From: Gammaproteobacteria bacterium
Lineage (GTDB): Bacteria; Pseudomonadota; Gammaproteobacteria; Xanthomonadales; Marinicellaceae
DNA: 16,146 nt
Direction: 5' to 3'
NCBI GenBank assembly: GCA_030426065.1
Contig: JAUHZH010000007.1
Span: forward strand, 1-16,146
The notes below the pieces were generated by a model, which saw only the letters and a program-made list of their open reading frames with translations, did not search any database and was not told where the DNA came from. This document shows, in pieces, positions 1-6,187 of the stretch. The position numbers and the translations under genes are program-made. Position 1 is the stretch's first letter. Each line of letters opens with the position of its first letter.

Positions 1-780
1 TGTGGTACGTGTGCCATTGTTGTGGCAGGCACCACCGGTGAGTCGGCACTGCTGGCTGAACACGAATTTGAAGAGTTGTTGCGAACCGCTGTCCAGATCA
101 CCAAAGACCACGACATTTGGGTGATTGCTGGAACCGGGGGCATTGCACCGGAAAGCGTGATCCACAAGAACAAATTGGCTCACCATTTGGGTGCAGATGC
201 TGTATTGGTGGTGACTCCTTATTATATCCGTGTGACCCAAGCCGCTTTGGTGGACCACTTTCAAACCATTGCCGATGCTTCGCCGTTACCGATCATCACT
301 TACAACGTACCCGGTCGAACCGGCATGGACATGGAAACGGCCACTTCAAAAACCTTGGCCAAACACCCCAACATCATTGGCGTCAAAGAAGCCAAAGCCG
401 ACATGTCACGCATTGCCACCCTGGCCAAATTGAATGATTTTGCCGTTTTGTCAGGAGACGATGACAGTTTCCTTGAAGCCATGAAATGTGGTGCTGACGG
501 TGTCATCAGTGTCGCGGCCAATGTCAGACCCAAGGCCATCAAAGCCATATGCGACGCCATGCAATTCGGTGACGAACCCAACGCAGAAGCCACCGATCTG
601 GGTTTGAGAACCACGTACGAATTGATGTCGGCTGAACCCAATCCTGGCCCTGTCAAAAGCGCCATGATGGCTCGCCATATCATTGGAGAAGGCATCAGAA
701 AACCCTTGACCACCATGAATTTATCTGGACAATCATACGCGACCACATTGGACGCCATCAGCGAGGAATACAACGCATGA
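1..780 (+). CDS. dapA: 4-hydroxy-tetrahydrodipicolinate synthase, 5'-truncated
   Basis: Condenses pyruvate with aspartate semialdehyde in the cytosol, the first committed step to diaminopimelate and lysine. The reading frame is open from base 1, so about 35 N-terminal residues lie outside the window; the GTG at 22 is internal. The visible protein starts in the substrate-binding GTTGES motif. It carries the active-site tyrosine (codon 301–303, in TYNVPGRTG) and the Schiff-base lysine (codon 385–387, in GVKEAK), plus the family's LSGDD and GVISVAANV segments. The C-terminus matches the family's usual end (EPNPGPVK near the end). The stop overlaps the next start as ATGA, so it is translationally coupled to the BamC-like gene, as dapA and bamC (nlpB) are adjacent in E. 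coli. Family assignment is very secure. Confidence 0.96.
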   Translation, partial: CGTCAIVVAGTTGESALLAEHEFEELLRTAVQITKDHDIWVIAGTGGIAPESVIHKNKLAHHLGADAVLVVTPYYIRVTQAALVDHFQTIADASPLPIITYNVPGRTGMDMETATSKTLAKHPNIIGVKEAKADMSRIATLAKLNDFAVLSGDDDSFLEAMKCGADGVISVAANVRPKAIKAICDAMQFGDEPNAEATDLGLRTTYELMSAEPNPGPVKSAMMARHIIGEGIRKPLTTMNLSGQSYATTLDAISEEYNA

Positions 781-1388
781 ACTTGAAAACTTGGACGATC
801 ATCAGTTTGCTGACATTGATTTCTGCTTGCAGCAGAATGGTCAAAGAAGAACCCTACTTGACCGCATCCAGCAGCAAAACGCTGTCGGCAGCCAACGACA
901 GTGACATGCCCAACACCAACAACAACTTGGACATCCCTGTCGTCGATGAAGCACATGACGGCGTTCCCAATGACCGTCCACCTGCCATGGCGTTTGCCAA
1001 AAAACGCAGCCAAAGTGAAGACATCGTCATCACCGACCTGAATGGCAAACCAACGATAGAAATCTACAACCAAACCAGCCCATGGGAGTTGATGATTGCA
1101 GATTTTGGTCAACATTGGACCTTGCTGGATGAGGACCCTGAGAATTGTGTCGTTAAATTGAATTACAGCGACCCGATTGCCACCGAAATCAAAGAAGAAG
1201 GCTTTTTCAAAAGGGTCTTCACAACCCGCAGTCGCTACGAAGACCAATCGGGTAATTACCACTTGAACTGCATCATTGAAAACAGCCGTCACTTGATCAC
1301 TTTAACGACGCCAGCAGGTGAAGCACCCTCTTCCCATGTGGTCGATGATTTGTTCGCACACATCTTTGAGAACGCAACCAAAGAGTGA
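777..1388 (+). CDS. bamC: BamC-like outer-membrane lipoprotein (short form)
   Basis: Probably an accessory lipoprotein of the BAM outer-membrane protein assembly complex. The 203-residue product begins with a lipoprotein signal peptide: Lys4, a hydrophobic run at 6–17, and lipobox ISAC with the lipidated Cys at 18. An Asp/Asn-rich low-complexity stretch (about 25–65) leads into PNDRPPAMAF, like the extended BamD-binding N-terminal part of BamC. One compact domain follows (about 80–200), resembling a single helix-grip domain. E. coli BamC is about 344 residues with two such domains, so this copy lacks the second. A GAGGAA ribosome-binding site at 763–768 lies 8 nt before the ATG, which overlaps the dapA stop. 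Position after dapA supports the call more strongly than sequence, which is weakly conserved in this family. Confidence 0.72.
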   Translation: MNLKTWTIISLLTLISACSRMVKEEPYLTASSSKTLSAANDSDMPNTNNNLDIPVVDEAHDGVPNDRPPAMAFAKKRSQSEDIVITDLNGKPTIEIYNQTSPWELMIADFGQHWTLLDEDPENCVVKLNYSDPIATEIKEEGFFKRVFTTRSRYEDQSGNYHLNCIIENSRHLITLTTPAGEAPSSHVVDDLFAHIFENATKE

Positions 1389-1401
1389 TTGAAATAACAA
1401 A

Positions 1402-1444
1402 CACCCATAAAAAAACCGCTGATTCAGCGGTTTTTTTATGGGTG
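1402..1444. terminator. Strong bidirectional intrinsic terminator
   Basis: A perfect 20-bp inverted repeat with a 3-nt ATT loop. The core CCGCTG/CAGCGG is flanked by a run of seven A on the left and seven T on the right, extended by CACCCAT/ATGGGTG. It serves as a Rho-independent terminator in both directions, ending dapA–bamC on the plus strand and fdxA on the minus strand. Confidence 0.93.
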
Positions 1445-1482
1445 GTGTGAATCCCTAATCTGGGTTTACCCCTGCATTCGAT

Positions 1483-1809
1483 TCATTCCTTTTCTAACAA
1501 ATGGGCCTTGTCTTTCACTTGAGACCAATCATCGGCATCAGCTGGCGCCTCTTTCATTTCCGTGATCACTGGCCAAACCTGAGACAGTTCTTCATTGATG
1601 GCGATGAACTTTTCTTGCCCTTCTGGCAGGTCGTCTTCAGGATAAATCGCCTCGATGGGGCATTCGGGCTCACACAAGGTACAATCAATGCATTCTTCTG
1701 GGTCAATCACCAAAAAATTAGGGCCTTCGTGGAAACAATCCACGGGACAAACTTCAACACAGTCCGTGTATTTACACTTGATACAGGCTTCGGTGACAAC
1801 AAAAGTCAT
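1483..1809 (-). CDS. fdxA: 7Fe ferredoxin, FdxA type ([3Fe-4S][4Fe-4S])
   Basis: A 108-residue low-potential electron carrier very close to Azotobacter vinelandii ferredoxin I in length and sequence. By that homology Cys9, Cys17 and Cys50 hold the [3Fe-4S] cluster, and Cys21, Cys40, Cys43 and Cys46 hold the [4Fe-4S] cluster. Cys25 matches the free Cys24 of the Azotobacter protein, and Cys12 sits in the CIKC motif. The acidic C-terminal half contains the family's WPxITE segment. An AAGGAG ribosome-binding site lies on the minus strand at 1817–1822. The gene is alone, divergent from pcnB and convergent with the BamC-like gene, sharing a terminator. Redox partner cannot be read from the context. 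Confidence 0.95.
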   Translation of the reverse strand: MTFVVTEACIKCKYTDCVEVCPVDCFHEGPNFLVIDPEECIDCTLCEPECPIEAIYPEDDLPEGQEKFIAINEELSQVWPVITEMKEAPADADDWSQVKDKAHLLEKE

Positions 1810-1820
1810 TCAATTGCTCC

Positions 1821-1870
1821 TTGATTTGAATTGATGGTGCATTATACTACAGGGAAAGGAATTGGAACAA
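1821..1870. promoter_or_regulatory. Divergent promoters with overlapping -10 boxes (fdxA / pcnB)
   Basis: Plus strand: TTGATT at 1821–1826, a 16-nt spacer, and TATACT at 1843–1848, for pcnB. Minus strand: TATAAT read from 1846 to 1841, with a weaker TTGTTC about 18 nt upstream (1870–1865), for fdxA. The two -10 boxes share four base pairs, so only one polymerase could open this site at a time. The plus promoter predicts a start near 1855, leaving a leader of only about 7 nt before the pcnB TTG. Boxes are visible; their use is inferred. Confidence 0.6.
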
Positions 1871-3133
1871 AAGAACTTGACCGAAGCGCAACTGACTCAA
1901 TACGAAGCCAAAGAGCACCATTTACCGCACCAGGAAATTGCCGGCCACGCCAAAAAAATCATCCATATTTTAACTCAGGCTGGCTATGAAGCGTACTTGG
2001 TTGGCGGTGCTGTGCGCGATTTGTTACTGGGCCTGCACCCCAAAGATTTTGACATCGCCACCAACGCCACACCGGATGAAATCAAAACGGTTTTTCGCAA
2101 CAAGTGCCGACTGATTGGTCGCCGCTTCAGGTTGGCCCACGTCTACATGGGCAACGCCGTTTATGAAATTGCCACTTTTCGAGGTGGCTCATCTGGAGAC
2201 TTGCTCCTTAAGAAAGGGCAAATCATTCGCGACAATGTCTTTGGTGACATTGATGAGGACGCCATCCGACGAGATTTCAGCTGCAATGCGCTGTACTACA
2301 ACGTCGAGAGTCAAACGATTTTGGACTATGCCGGCGGCGTAGAAGACATCAAAAAAGGCGAATTGCGCCTGATTGGCAATCCAGACAACCGATTCACAGA
2401 AGACCCCGTTCGCATGCTCAGGGCGGTTCGTTTCCATGCCAAATTGGGGCTGCACTTGAATGATGCATTGAAAAAAAGCATCATCAAAAACCGCAACAAT
2501 TTGAAAAACGTGCCGACAGCACGTTTGTTTGATGAAGCGGTCAAACTGTTCCATTGTGGCAACATGTTGCATGCCTTTGATGTGCTCCTGGAATTGCAAC
2601 TGTTTGACATCTTGTTTCCCAACGCCACCCGAATTTTAGAAAAAGAAAAACAACTCAAGTCACTGCTTTATCGCGCTTTTAAAAACACCGACCACAGACT
2701 AAAGAACGACCAATCAGTGACACCTGTGTTTTTGACTGCTTGTGTTTTGTGGCTTGAATTTTTGCCTGCTTATGAATACGTTTTGAACCAAGGCAAAAAC
2801 CCACACGATGCCTTGCACTCGGCCACCACACTGGTGATGGAACAACAGCGACCGCATTTGGCCATACCCAAGGCCATACAAAATGGCATCAGGCAAATGT
2901 GGCTGCTGCAATTGCGCTTCAAGAAAATGTGGGGCAAACCTGTTTACAGCACCCTCCACCACCCCCGTTTCCGTGCCGCTTATGATTTCTTGTTGCTCCG
3001 GGCCCAAATCAAGCCTGAACTTGAACAGCAAGCTGAATTTTGGACCAACATCCAAACCATGTCACCTGAAGGCATCAAGAGCATGGTTTTTGGCAAACGC
3101 ATCAAACGCAAGAAACCTTCATCTGAGCTGTGA
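1862..3133 (+). CDS. pcnB: Poly(A) polymerase I, TTG start
   Basis: Adds 3' poly(A) tails to RNA and marks it for exonucleolytic decay. The 423-residue protein has the class II nucleotidyltransferase head: LVGGAVRDLLLG (about 46–57) and the catalytic DFDIATNA with its metal-binding Asp pair. Further on are FRGG, the RRDFSCNALYYN motif, FTEDPVRMLRAVRFHAKLG and a basic C-terminal tail (KRIKRKKP). The RRDFT/S-type motif and basic tail favour PcnB over the CCA-adding enzyme. An in-frame stop at 1832–1834 and the absence of any ATG or GTG before the catalytic domain force a TTG start at 1862, preceded by AAGGA. E. coli pcnB also uses a rare start codon (AUU) to limit expression. It overlaps folK by 4 nt. 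Confidence 0.93.
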   Translation: MEQKNLTEAQLTQYEAKEHHLPHQEIAGHAKKIIHILTQAGYEAYLVGGAVRDLLLGLHPKDFDIATNATPDEIKTVFRNKCRLIGRRFRLAHVYMGNAVYEIATFRGGSSGDLLLKKGQIIRDNVFGDIDEDAIRRDFSCNALYYNVESQTILDYAGGVEDIKKGELRLIGNPDNRFTEDPVRMLRAVRFHAKLGLHLNDALKKSIIKNRNNLKNVPTARLFDEAVKLFHCGNMLHAFDVLLELQLFDILFPNATRILEKEKQLKSLLYRAFKNTDHRLKNDQSVTPVFLTACVLWLEFLPAYEYVLNQGKNPHDALHSATTLVMEQQRPHLAIPKAIQNGIRQMWLLQLRFKKMWGKPVYSTLHHPRFRAAYDFLLLRAQIKPELEQQAEFWTNIQTMSPEGIKSMVFGKRIKRKKPSSEL

Positions 3134-3621
3134 ACCCCTGGCACCCTGTTTACCTGGGGTTGGGCAGCAACCTCAACCACCCAAAACAACAAATCAAGCG
3201 GGCATTGGAACTGATTGAAGCCCATCCTGACATGACCGTGATCGAAACCGCACCCTGCTACCGCACACCGGCATGGGGAGTGGAAGACCAACCTGATTTC
3301 ATCAACACCGCGGCACACATTCAGACCACACTGCCTCCCGAGGCCCTACTCAAGGCATTGAAACACATTGAGTACCACGACATGGGTCGCGTCGCCAATG
3401 ACCGCTGGCATGAAAGGGTGATCGACATTGACATTTTGTTGTATCCAGGCGTGAACATGAACACCGACACCTTGATCATTCCCCACCCTTTGATCAGCGA
3501 GCGGTGGTTTGTCATACTGCCTTTGATGGATTTGCAACCCGAATTGCCTGGTGATTTGGCATCGTCAATCGCTGCTTTTGTTCAAGCCCATCCCAAGCCA
3601 AAAGACATCATAAAACTGTGA
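3130..3621 (+). CDS. folK: HPPK: 2-amino-4-hydroxy-6-hydroxymethyldihydropteridine pyrophosphokinase, GTG start
   Basis: Transfers pyrophosphate from ATP to hydroxymethyldihydropterin in folate synthesis, in the cytosol. The 163-residue protein shows LGLGSNL (9–15), the pterin-loop area around YRTPAWG (44–50), DFINTA, and RWHERVIDIDIL. In that last motif Asp99 and Asp101 match the two Mg-binding aspartates of E. coli HPPK (95 and 97). It ends with the family's HPLISERWFVILPL block. The GTG start overlaps the pcnB stop (GTGA), so folK is probably translated by coupling; pcnB–folK is a standard gammaproteobacterial pair. No independent promoter was recognised. Confidence 0.95.
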   Translation: MNPWHPVYLGLGSNLNHPKQQIKRALELIEAHPDMTVIETAPCYRTPAWGVEDQPDFINTAAHIQTTLPPEALLKALKHIEYHDMGRVANDRWHERVIDIDILLYPGVNMNTDTLIIPHPLISERWFVILPLMDLQPELPGDLASSIAAFVQAHPKPKDIIKL

Positions 3622-3642
3622 CCCTGCCATTGGTCACGTTTT
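3612..3642 (+). terminator. Weak intrinsic terminator after folK
   Basis: Stem GTGACC (3618–3623) with GGTCAC (3632–3637), extended by AAAAC/GTTTT across a one-base bulge, around an 8-nt loop. The T tract is only four bases. The hairpin contains the folK stop codon. Probably ends pcnB–folK transcription, but some read-through is likely. Confidence 0.6.
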
Positions 3643-3664
3643 AACGCCTGAAGCCACAACCACA

Positions 3665-3694
3665 TTGCAATATGTGTCGGTGTTATAGTATAGT
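3665..3694 (+). promoter_or_regulatory. Promoter of the YtrA-ABC operon
   Basis: TTGCAA at 3665–3670, an 18-nt spacer, and TATAGT at 3689–3694 (a second TATAGT at 3684–3689 gives too short a spacer). The -35 box sits in a further imperfect dyad, CACAT-N6-ATGTG, at 3661–3676. This is the only promoter-like site found before the tiny gene and its downstream partners. Confidence 0.6.
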
Positions 3695-3701
3695 AATACA
3701 C
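3680..3701 (+). promoter_or_regulatory. Imperfect palindrome, candidate YtrA operator
   Basis: A 22-bp imperfect palindrome with pattern GTGT-N2-TA-N-TATA-N-TA-N2-ACAC, symmetric at 16 of 22 positions, covering the -10 box. GntR-family repressors bind as dimers to such palindromes, and YtrA-type members usually repress their own operon. The regulator lies about 225 bp downstream. The palindrome is seen; the binding protein is inferred. Confidence 0.55.
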
Positions 3702-3721
3702 TAACGCAACAGGTGATTAAC

Positions 3722-3922
3722 ATGAACCATTTCAAACAAAACATCTTGGCAGCAGGCGTCTTGGTCTTATCGATGGGCTCCTCTGTGGCTCTGGGCCATT
3801 TCTTATCGGCGCCGGAACCACAGGTTCACAAGCCCAATACCGAGTGCATTCAGGTACCAGCCAAACCAAAAACTGTACAAATCAAACATTCATATAAGGT
3901 ATTGATTCCACAATTAGGGTAA
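3722..3922 (+). CDS. Small membrane-anchored or exported protein of unknown function
   Basis: I do not recognise this 66-residue product. It has Lys5, a hydrophobic segment at about 8–28 that could be a signal anchor or uncleaved signal peptide, then a Pro- and Lys-containing hydrophilic tail with one cysteine (Cys42). The tail would face the periplasm by the positive-inside rule. The ATG at 3722 is preferred over the in-frame GTG at 3713 because AGGTGA (3711–3716) forms a good ribosome-binding site 5 nt before it. It is first in the operon, directly behind the candidate operator, and its stop codon touches the ribosome-binding site of the YtrA gene 5 nt upstream of its start. That suggests it works with, or is controlled by, the ABC system. 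It could be a small transporter subunit or a stress-induced membrane peptide; neither is shown by sequence. Confidence 0.7.
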   Translation: MNHFKQNILAAGVLVLSMGSSVALGHFLSAPEPQVHKPNTECIQVPAKPKTVQIKHSYKVLIPQLG

Positions 3923-3926
3923 CATC

Positions 3927-4298
3927 ATGAGCTTCCATTGGAATGACAAAGAGCCGATTTATCTTCAGCTCAAAGACAAAGTGCGGGAGATGATTCTTTC
4001 AGGCGACCTGTCTGAAGGCGAAGCATTGCCTTCCGTCAGACAAGTGGCCATGGACTACCAACTCAACCCATTGACCGTGTCAAAATCTTGGCAATTACTG
4101 GTTGATGAAGGCTTGGTTGAGAAAAGACGCGGCTTGGGCATGTTCGTCTTGAATGGCGCCAAAAATTCATTGAAAGACGCTGAGCAATCGGCCTTTCTTG
4201 AAGAAGCCTGGCCCAATATACTGAAAAAAATAGAAAACTTAAACTTAGACACCAAACCATTGATTCAATCGTTAGAGAATATTGGGAGAAATGCATGA
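3927..4298 (+). CDS. GntR-family transcriptional regulator, YtrA subfamily
   Basis: A 123-residue DNA-binding repressor. Residues about 8–75 form the GntR winged helix: PIYLQLKDKVREMILSGDL, then EALPSVRQVAMDYQLNPLTVSKSWQLL with the helix-turn-helix, then the wing EGLVEKRRGLGMFV. The C-terminal part is only about 45 residues and lacks a large effector domain, which is the YtrA hallmark; such proteins regulate adjacent ABC transporters. AGGG at 3916–3919 lies 7 nt before the ATG. The stop overlaps the ABC ATPase start (ATGA). It probably represses its own operon through the palindrome at 3680–3701. The inducing signal is unknown; related operons respond to cell-envelope stress. Confidence 0.92.
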   Translation: MSFHWNDKEPIYLQLKDKVREMILSGDLSEGEALPSVRQVAMDYQLNPLTVSKSWQLLVDEGLVEKRRGLGMFVLNGAKNSLKDAEQSAFLEEAWPNILKKIENLNLDTKPLIQSLENIGRNA

Positions 4299-5155
4299 GC
4301 ACGATTTTATCGGCAAGCAATGTGAACAAGCGCTTCAAAAAATTCCAAGCGCTGAAAAACGTTAATTTAAACGTCGACAAAGGCAAAATTGTGGGCTTGA
4401 TTGGGCCCAATGGTGCCGGCAAAACCACCCTTTTAAAAGCAGTCCTTGGATTGGACTCTTGTGATGGCGAATTGAAAGTATTGGGAATGGATCCATTCCG
4501 TCAGCGCGCCAATTTGATGAAAGAAATTTGTTTCATTGCTGATGTGGCGGTGTTACCCAAGTGGATCAAAGTGTCTGAAGCACTGAAATTCACTGCCATG
4601 GCACACCCCAATTTTTCCATCGACAAAGCCAAAGAATTCCTCTCTCACACCAAGGTCAAAATGACCCACAAGGTCAAGGAACTGTCTAAAGGCATGACCG
4701 CACAATTGCATTTGGCCATCGTCATGTCCATTGATGCCAAATTGTTGGTTTTAGATGAACCCACTTTGGGTTTGGACATTCTGTTCCGTAAAGAATTTTA
4801 TGACAATTTACTGAACGACTATTTCGATCATGAACGCACCATCATCATCACCACACATCAGGTCGAAGAAATCGAGCACATTTTGACCGACGTGGTGTTC
4901 ATCCGAGAAGGTGAAATCGTTTTGGACGCCAACATGGAAGAATTGACCAGTCAATATTTTGAAGTCATGGTGCCGGCCGACAATTATCACGAAGCCCTGG
5001 CAGCCAAACCACTGACTGAACGCAAAGTGTTTGGCAAACATATCATGTTGTTCCACTCGGATTCACGAGATTACTTAGAAACACTGGGTGAAGTGCAAAG
5101 ACCATCCGTGTCAGATTTATTTGTTGCATTGATGCAAGAGGAGGAAACCGCATGA
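4295..5155 (+). CDS. ABC transporter ATP-binding protein (YtrB-like)
   Basis: ATPase subunit of an ABC-2-type transporter, 286 residues, cytoplasmic face of the inner membrane. Visible motifs: Walker A GPNGAGKTT (37–45), signature LSKGM (130–134, the variant common in ABC-2 ATPases), Walker B LLVLDE (150–155) followed by PTLGLD, and the H-loop His188 in TTHQ. About 65 C-terminal residues follow the ATPase core and are typical of this group. GGGAG at 4284–4288 gives a 6-nt spacing to the ATG. It overlaps the regulator upstream and the permease downstream by 4 nt each, so the three are translationally coupled. Substrate cannot be told from sequence. Confidence 0.95.
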   Translation: MSTILSASNVNKRFKKFQALKNVNLNVDKGKIVGLIGPNGAGKTTLLKAVLGLDSCDGELKVLGMDPFRQRANLMKEICFIADVAVLPKWIKVSEALKFTAMAHPNFSIDKAKEFLSHTKVKMTHKVKELSKGMTAQLHLAIVMSIDAKLLVLDEPTLGLDILFRKEFYDNLLNDYFDHERTIIITTHQVEEIEHILTDVVFIREGEIVLDANMEELTSQYFEVMVPADNYHEALAAKPLTERKVFGKHIMLFHSDSRDYLETLGEVQRPSVSDLFVALMQEEETA

Positions 5156-6114
5156 ACGCATTCAAAGCCTTATTGATGAGAGAGTACTGGGAGCACCGCG
5201 GTGCTTTTCTGAAGACCCCCATCATCATTGGCATCATCACCGCGGTGATGATGATCCTGGCCTACCTGTTGGTTGAGAACGTCAATGTCAAACTCACCGG
5301 TGGAGAAGGCATAGAGCATTTGAAACAAATCACGGAACAAACCAACACCGACATCACATACATCACGAACATCTTTTTCACAGGGTTGGAAGGGCTGTTT
5401 CACTTTGTCTTGTTCATCGTCGTGTTTTTCTTTTTGTTGGGCAGTTTGTTCGACGACCGAAAAGACTTGAGCATTTTGTTTTGGAAGTCATTACCTGTAT
5501 CGGATTTGAGCACTGTTTTGTCTAAAGTGGCTGCCGCCATGGTGGTTGCCCCTTTGTGTTTTTGGGTGATCCTGATGGCATCTGAACTGGTTTGCATGAT
5601 CTTGTTCAGCTTCTTTTTGTTGTTCAACGGCGTCAACCCATTCACCTTGCTGTGGGCCAATGCAGATTTATTGAGCCATTGGGCAGCTTTTGGTATGGGC
5701 TGTTTAATTCAAGCCATTTGGGCCTTGCCCGTTTATGGCTGGTTGTTACTTTGTTCGGCTTGGGCCAAAAGGCGACCCTTCATTTGGGCGGTGGGTGTGC
5801 CTGCCATGGTATTTATGGTCAGGGGTTGGATGGCTGCGTTTACTTTCTCAGGCCAAGCGTTCATGAACCTGAAAGACATAATGATGGCCTTGAGCACCGT
5901 ATTTTTGAATGCTTTGGCACCTTATGAAAGCCGTGCCGACTTGCTACAATCCATCCGCCTCGGTGGTGGCAACAATGGACTCTTTGACCCTTCAGACATC
6001 ATGTCATCGATGTACCACAATGTGTTCAGTGGCAAAATCATTTATGGCTTTGTGTTCGCTGCGATTTGTATATCGTTAGCCATTTTTATCAGAAGGTATC
6101 GCAACACGACCTAA
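5152..6114 (+). CDS. ABC-2 type transporter permease
   Basis: Membrane subunit paired with the upstream ATPase, 320 residues. Hydrophobic segments lie at about 24–41, 82–100, 126–158 (long, perhaps two helices), 178–204, 209–226 and near the C-terminus (about 296–314), i.e. around six membrane spans. The loop after the second segment contains DDRKDLSILFWKSLPVSD, a pattern typical of ABC-2 permeases, and the N-terminus MREYWEHRG is likely cytoplasmic. A near-consensus AGGAGG (5139–5144) lies 7 nt before the ATG, the strongest ribosome-binding site in the operon. An intrinsic terminator follows. Whether it exports a peptide, lipid or antibiotic is not visible. Confidence 0.9.
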   Translation: MNAFKALLMREYWEHRGAFLKTPIIIGIITAVMMILAYLLVENVNVKLTGGEGIEHLKQITEQTNTDITYITNIFFTGLEGLFHFVLFIVVFFFLLGSLFDDRKDLSILFWKSLPVSDLSTVLSKVAAAMVVAPLCFWVILMASELVCMILFSFFLLFNGVNPFTLLWANADLLSHWAAFGMGCLIQAIWALPVYGWLLLCSAWAKRRPFIWAVGVPAMVFMVRGWMAAFTFSGQAFMNLKDIMMALSTVFLNALAPYESRADLLQSIRLGGGNNGLFDPSDIMSSMYHNVFSGKIIYGFVFAAICISLAIFIRRYRNTT

Positions 6115-6140
6115 ACAAAAGCCAGATAATTTGGTAAAAT

Positions 6141-6174
6141 TTTAAAACGGTCTTGTCCACAAGGCCGTTTTTTT
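6141..6174 (+). terminator. Intrinsic terminator after the ABC operon
   Basis: Stem AAACGG-T-CTTG (6145–6155) pairs with CAAG-G-CCGTTT (6160–6170), one G-U pair, 4-nt loop, followed by a seven-T run ending at 6174. It lies 14 nt before the metX-family start, so it also sits inside or next to that gene's leader. Confidence 0.85.
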
Positions 6175-6187
6175 ATGGAATCCACAG

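Noticed and set aside
300..1292. Long minus-strand open frame (330 codons) opposite dapA and the BamC-like gene
   Set aside because: It lies antisense to two well-supported coupled genes, matches no recognised family and spans their junction; it is a by-product of codon bias.
1861..1863. ATT start codon for pcnB as in E. coli
   Set aside because: This ATT is one base out of frame with the coding sequence; TTG at 1862 is in frame.
6115..6187. Possible methionine-type control element (MetJ box or S-adenosylmethionine riboswitch) before the metX-family gene
   Set aside because: The 73-nt gap is mostly the terminator of the ABC operon; no repeated AGACGTCT-like box and no room for a riboswitch aptamer were found.
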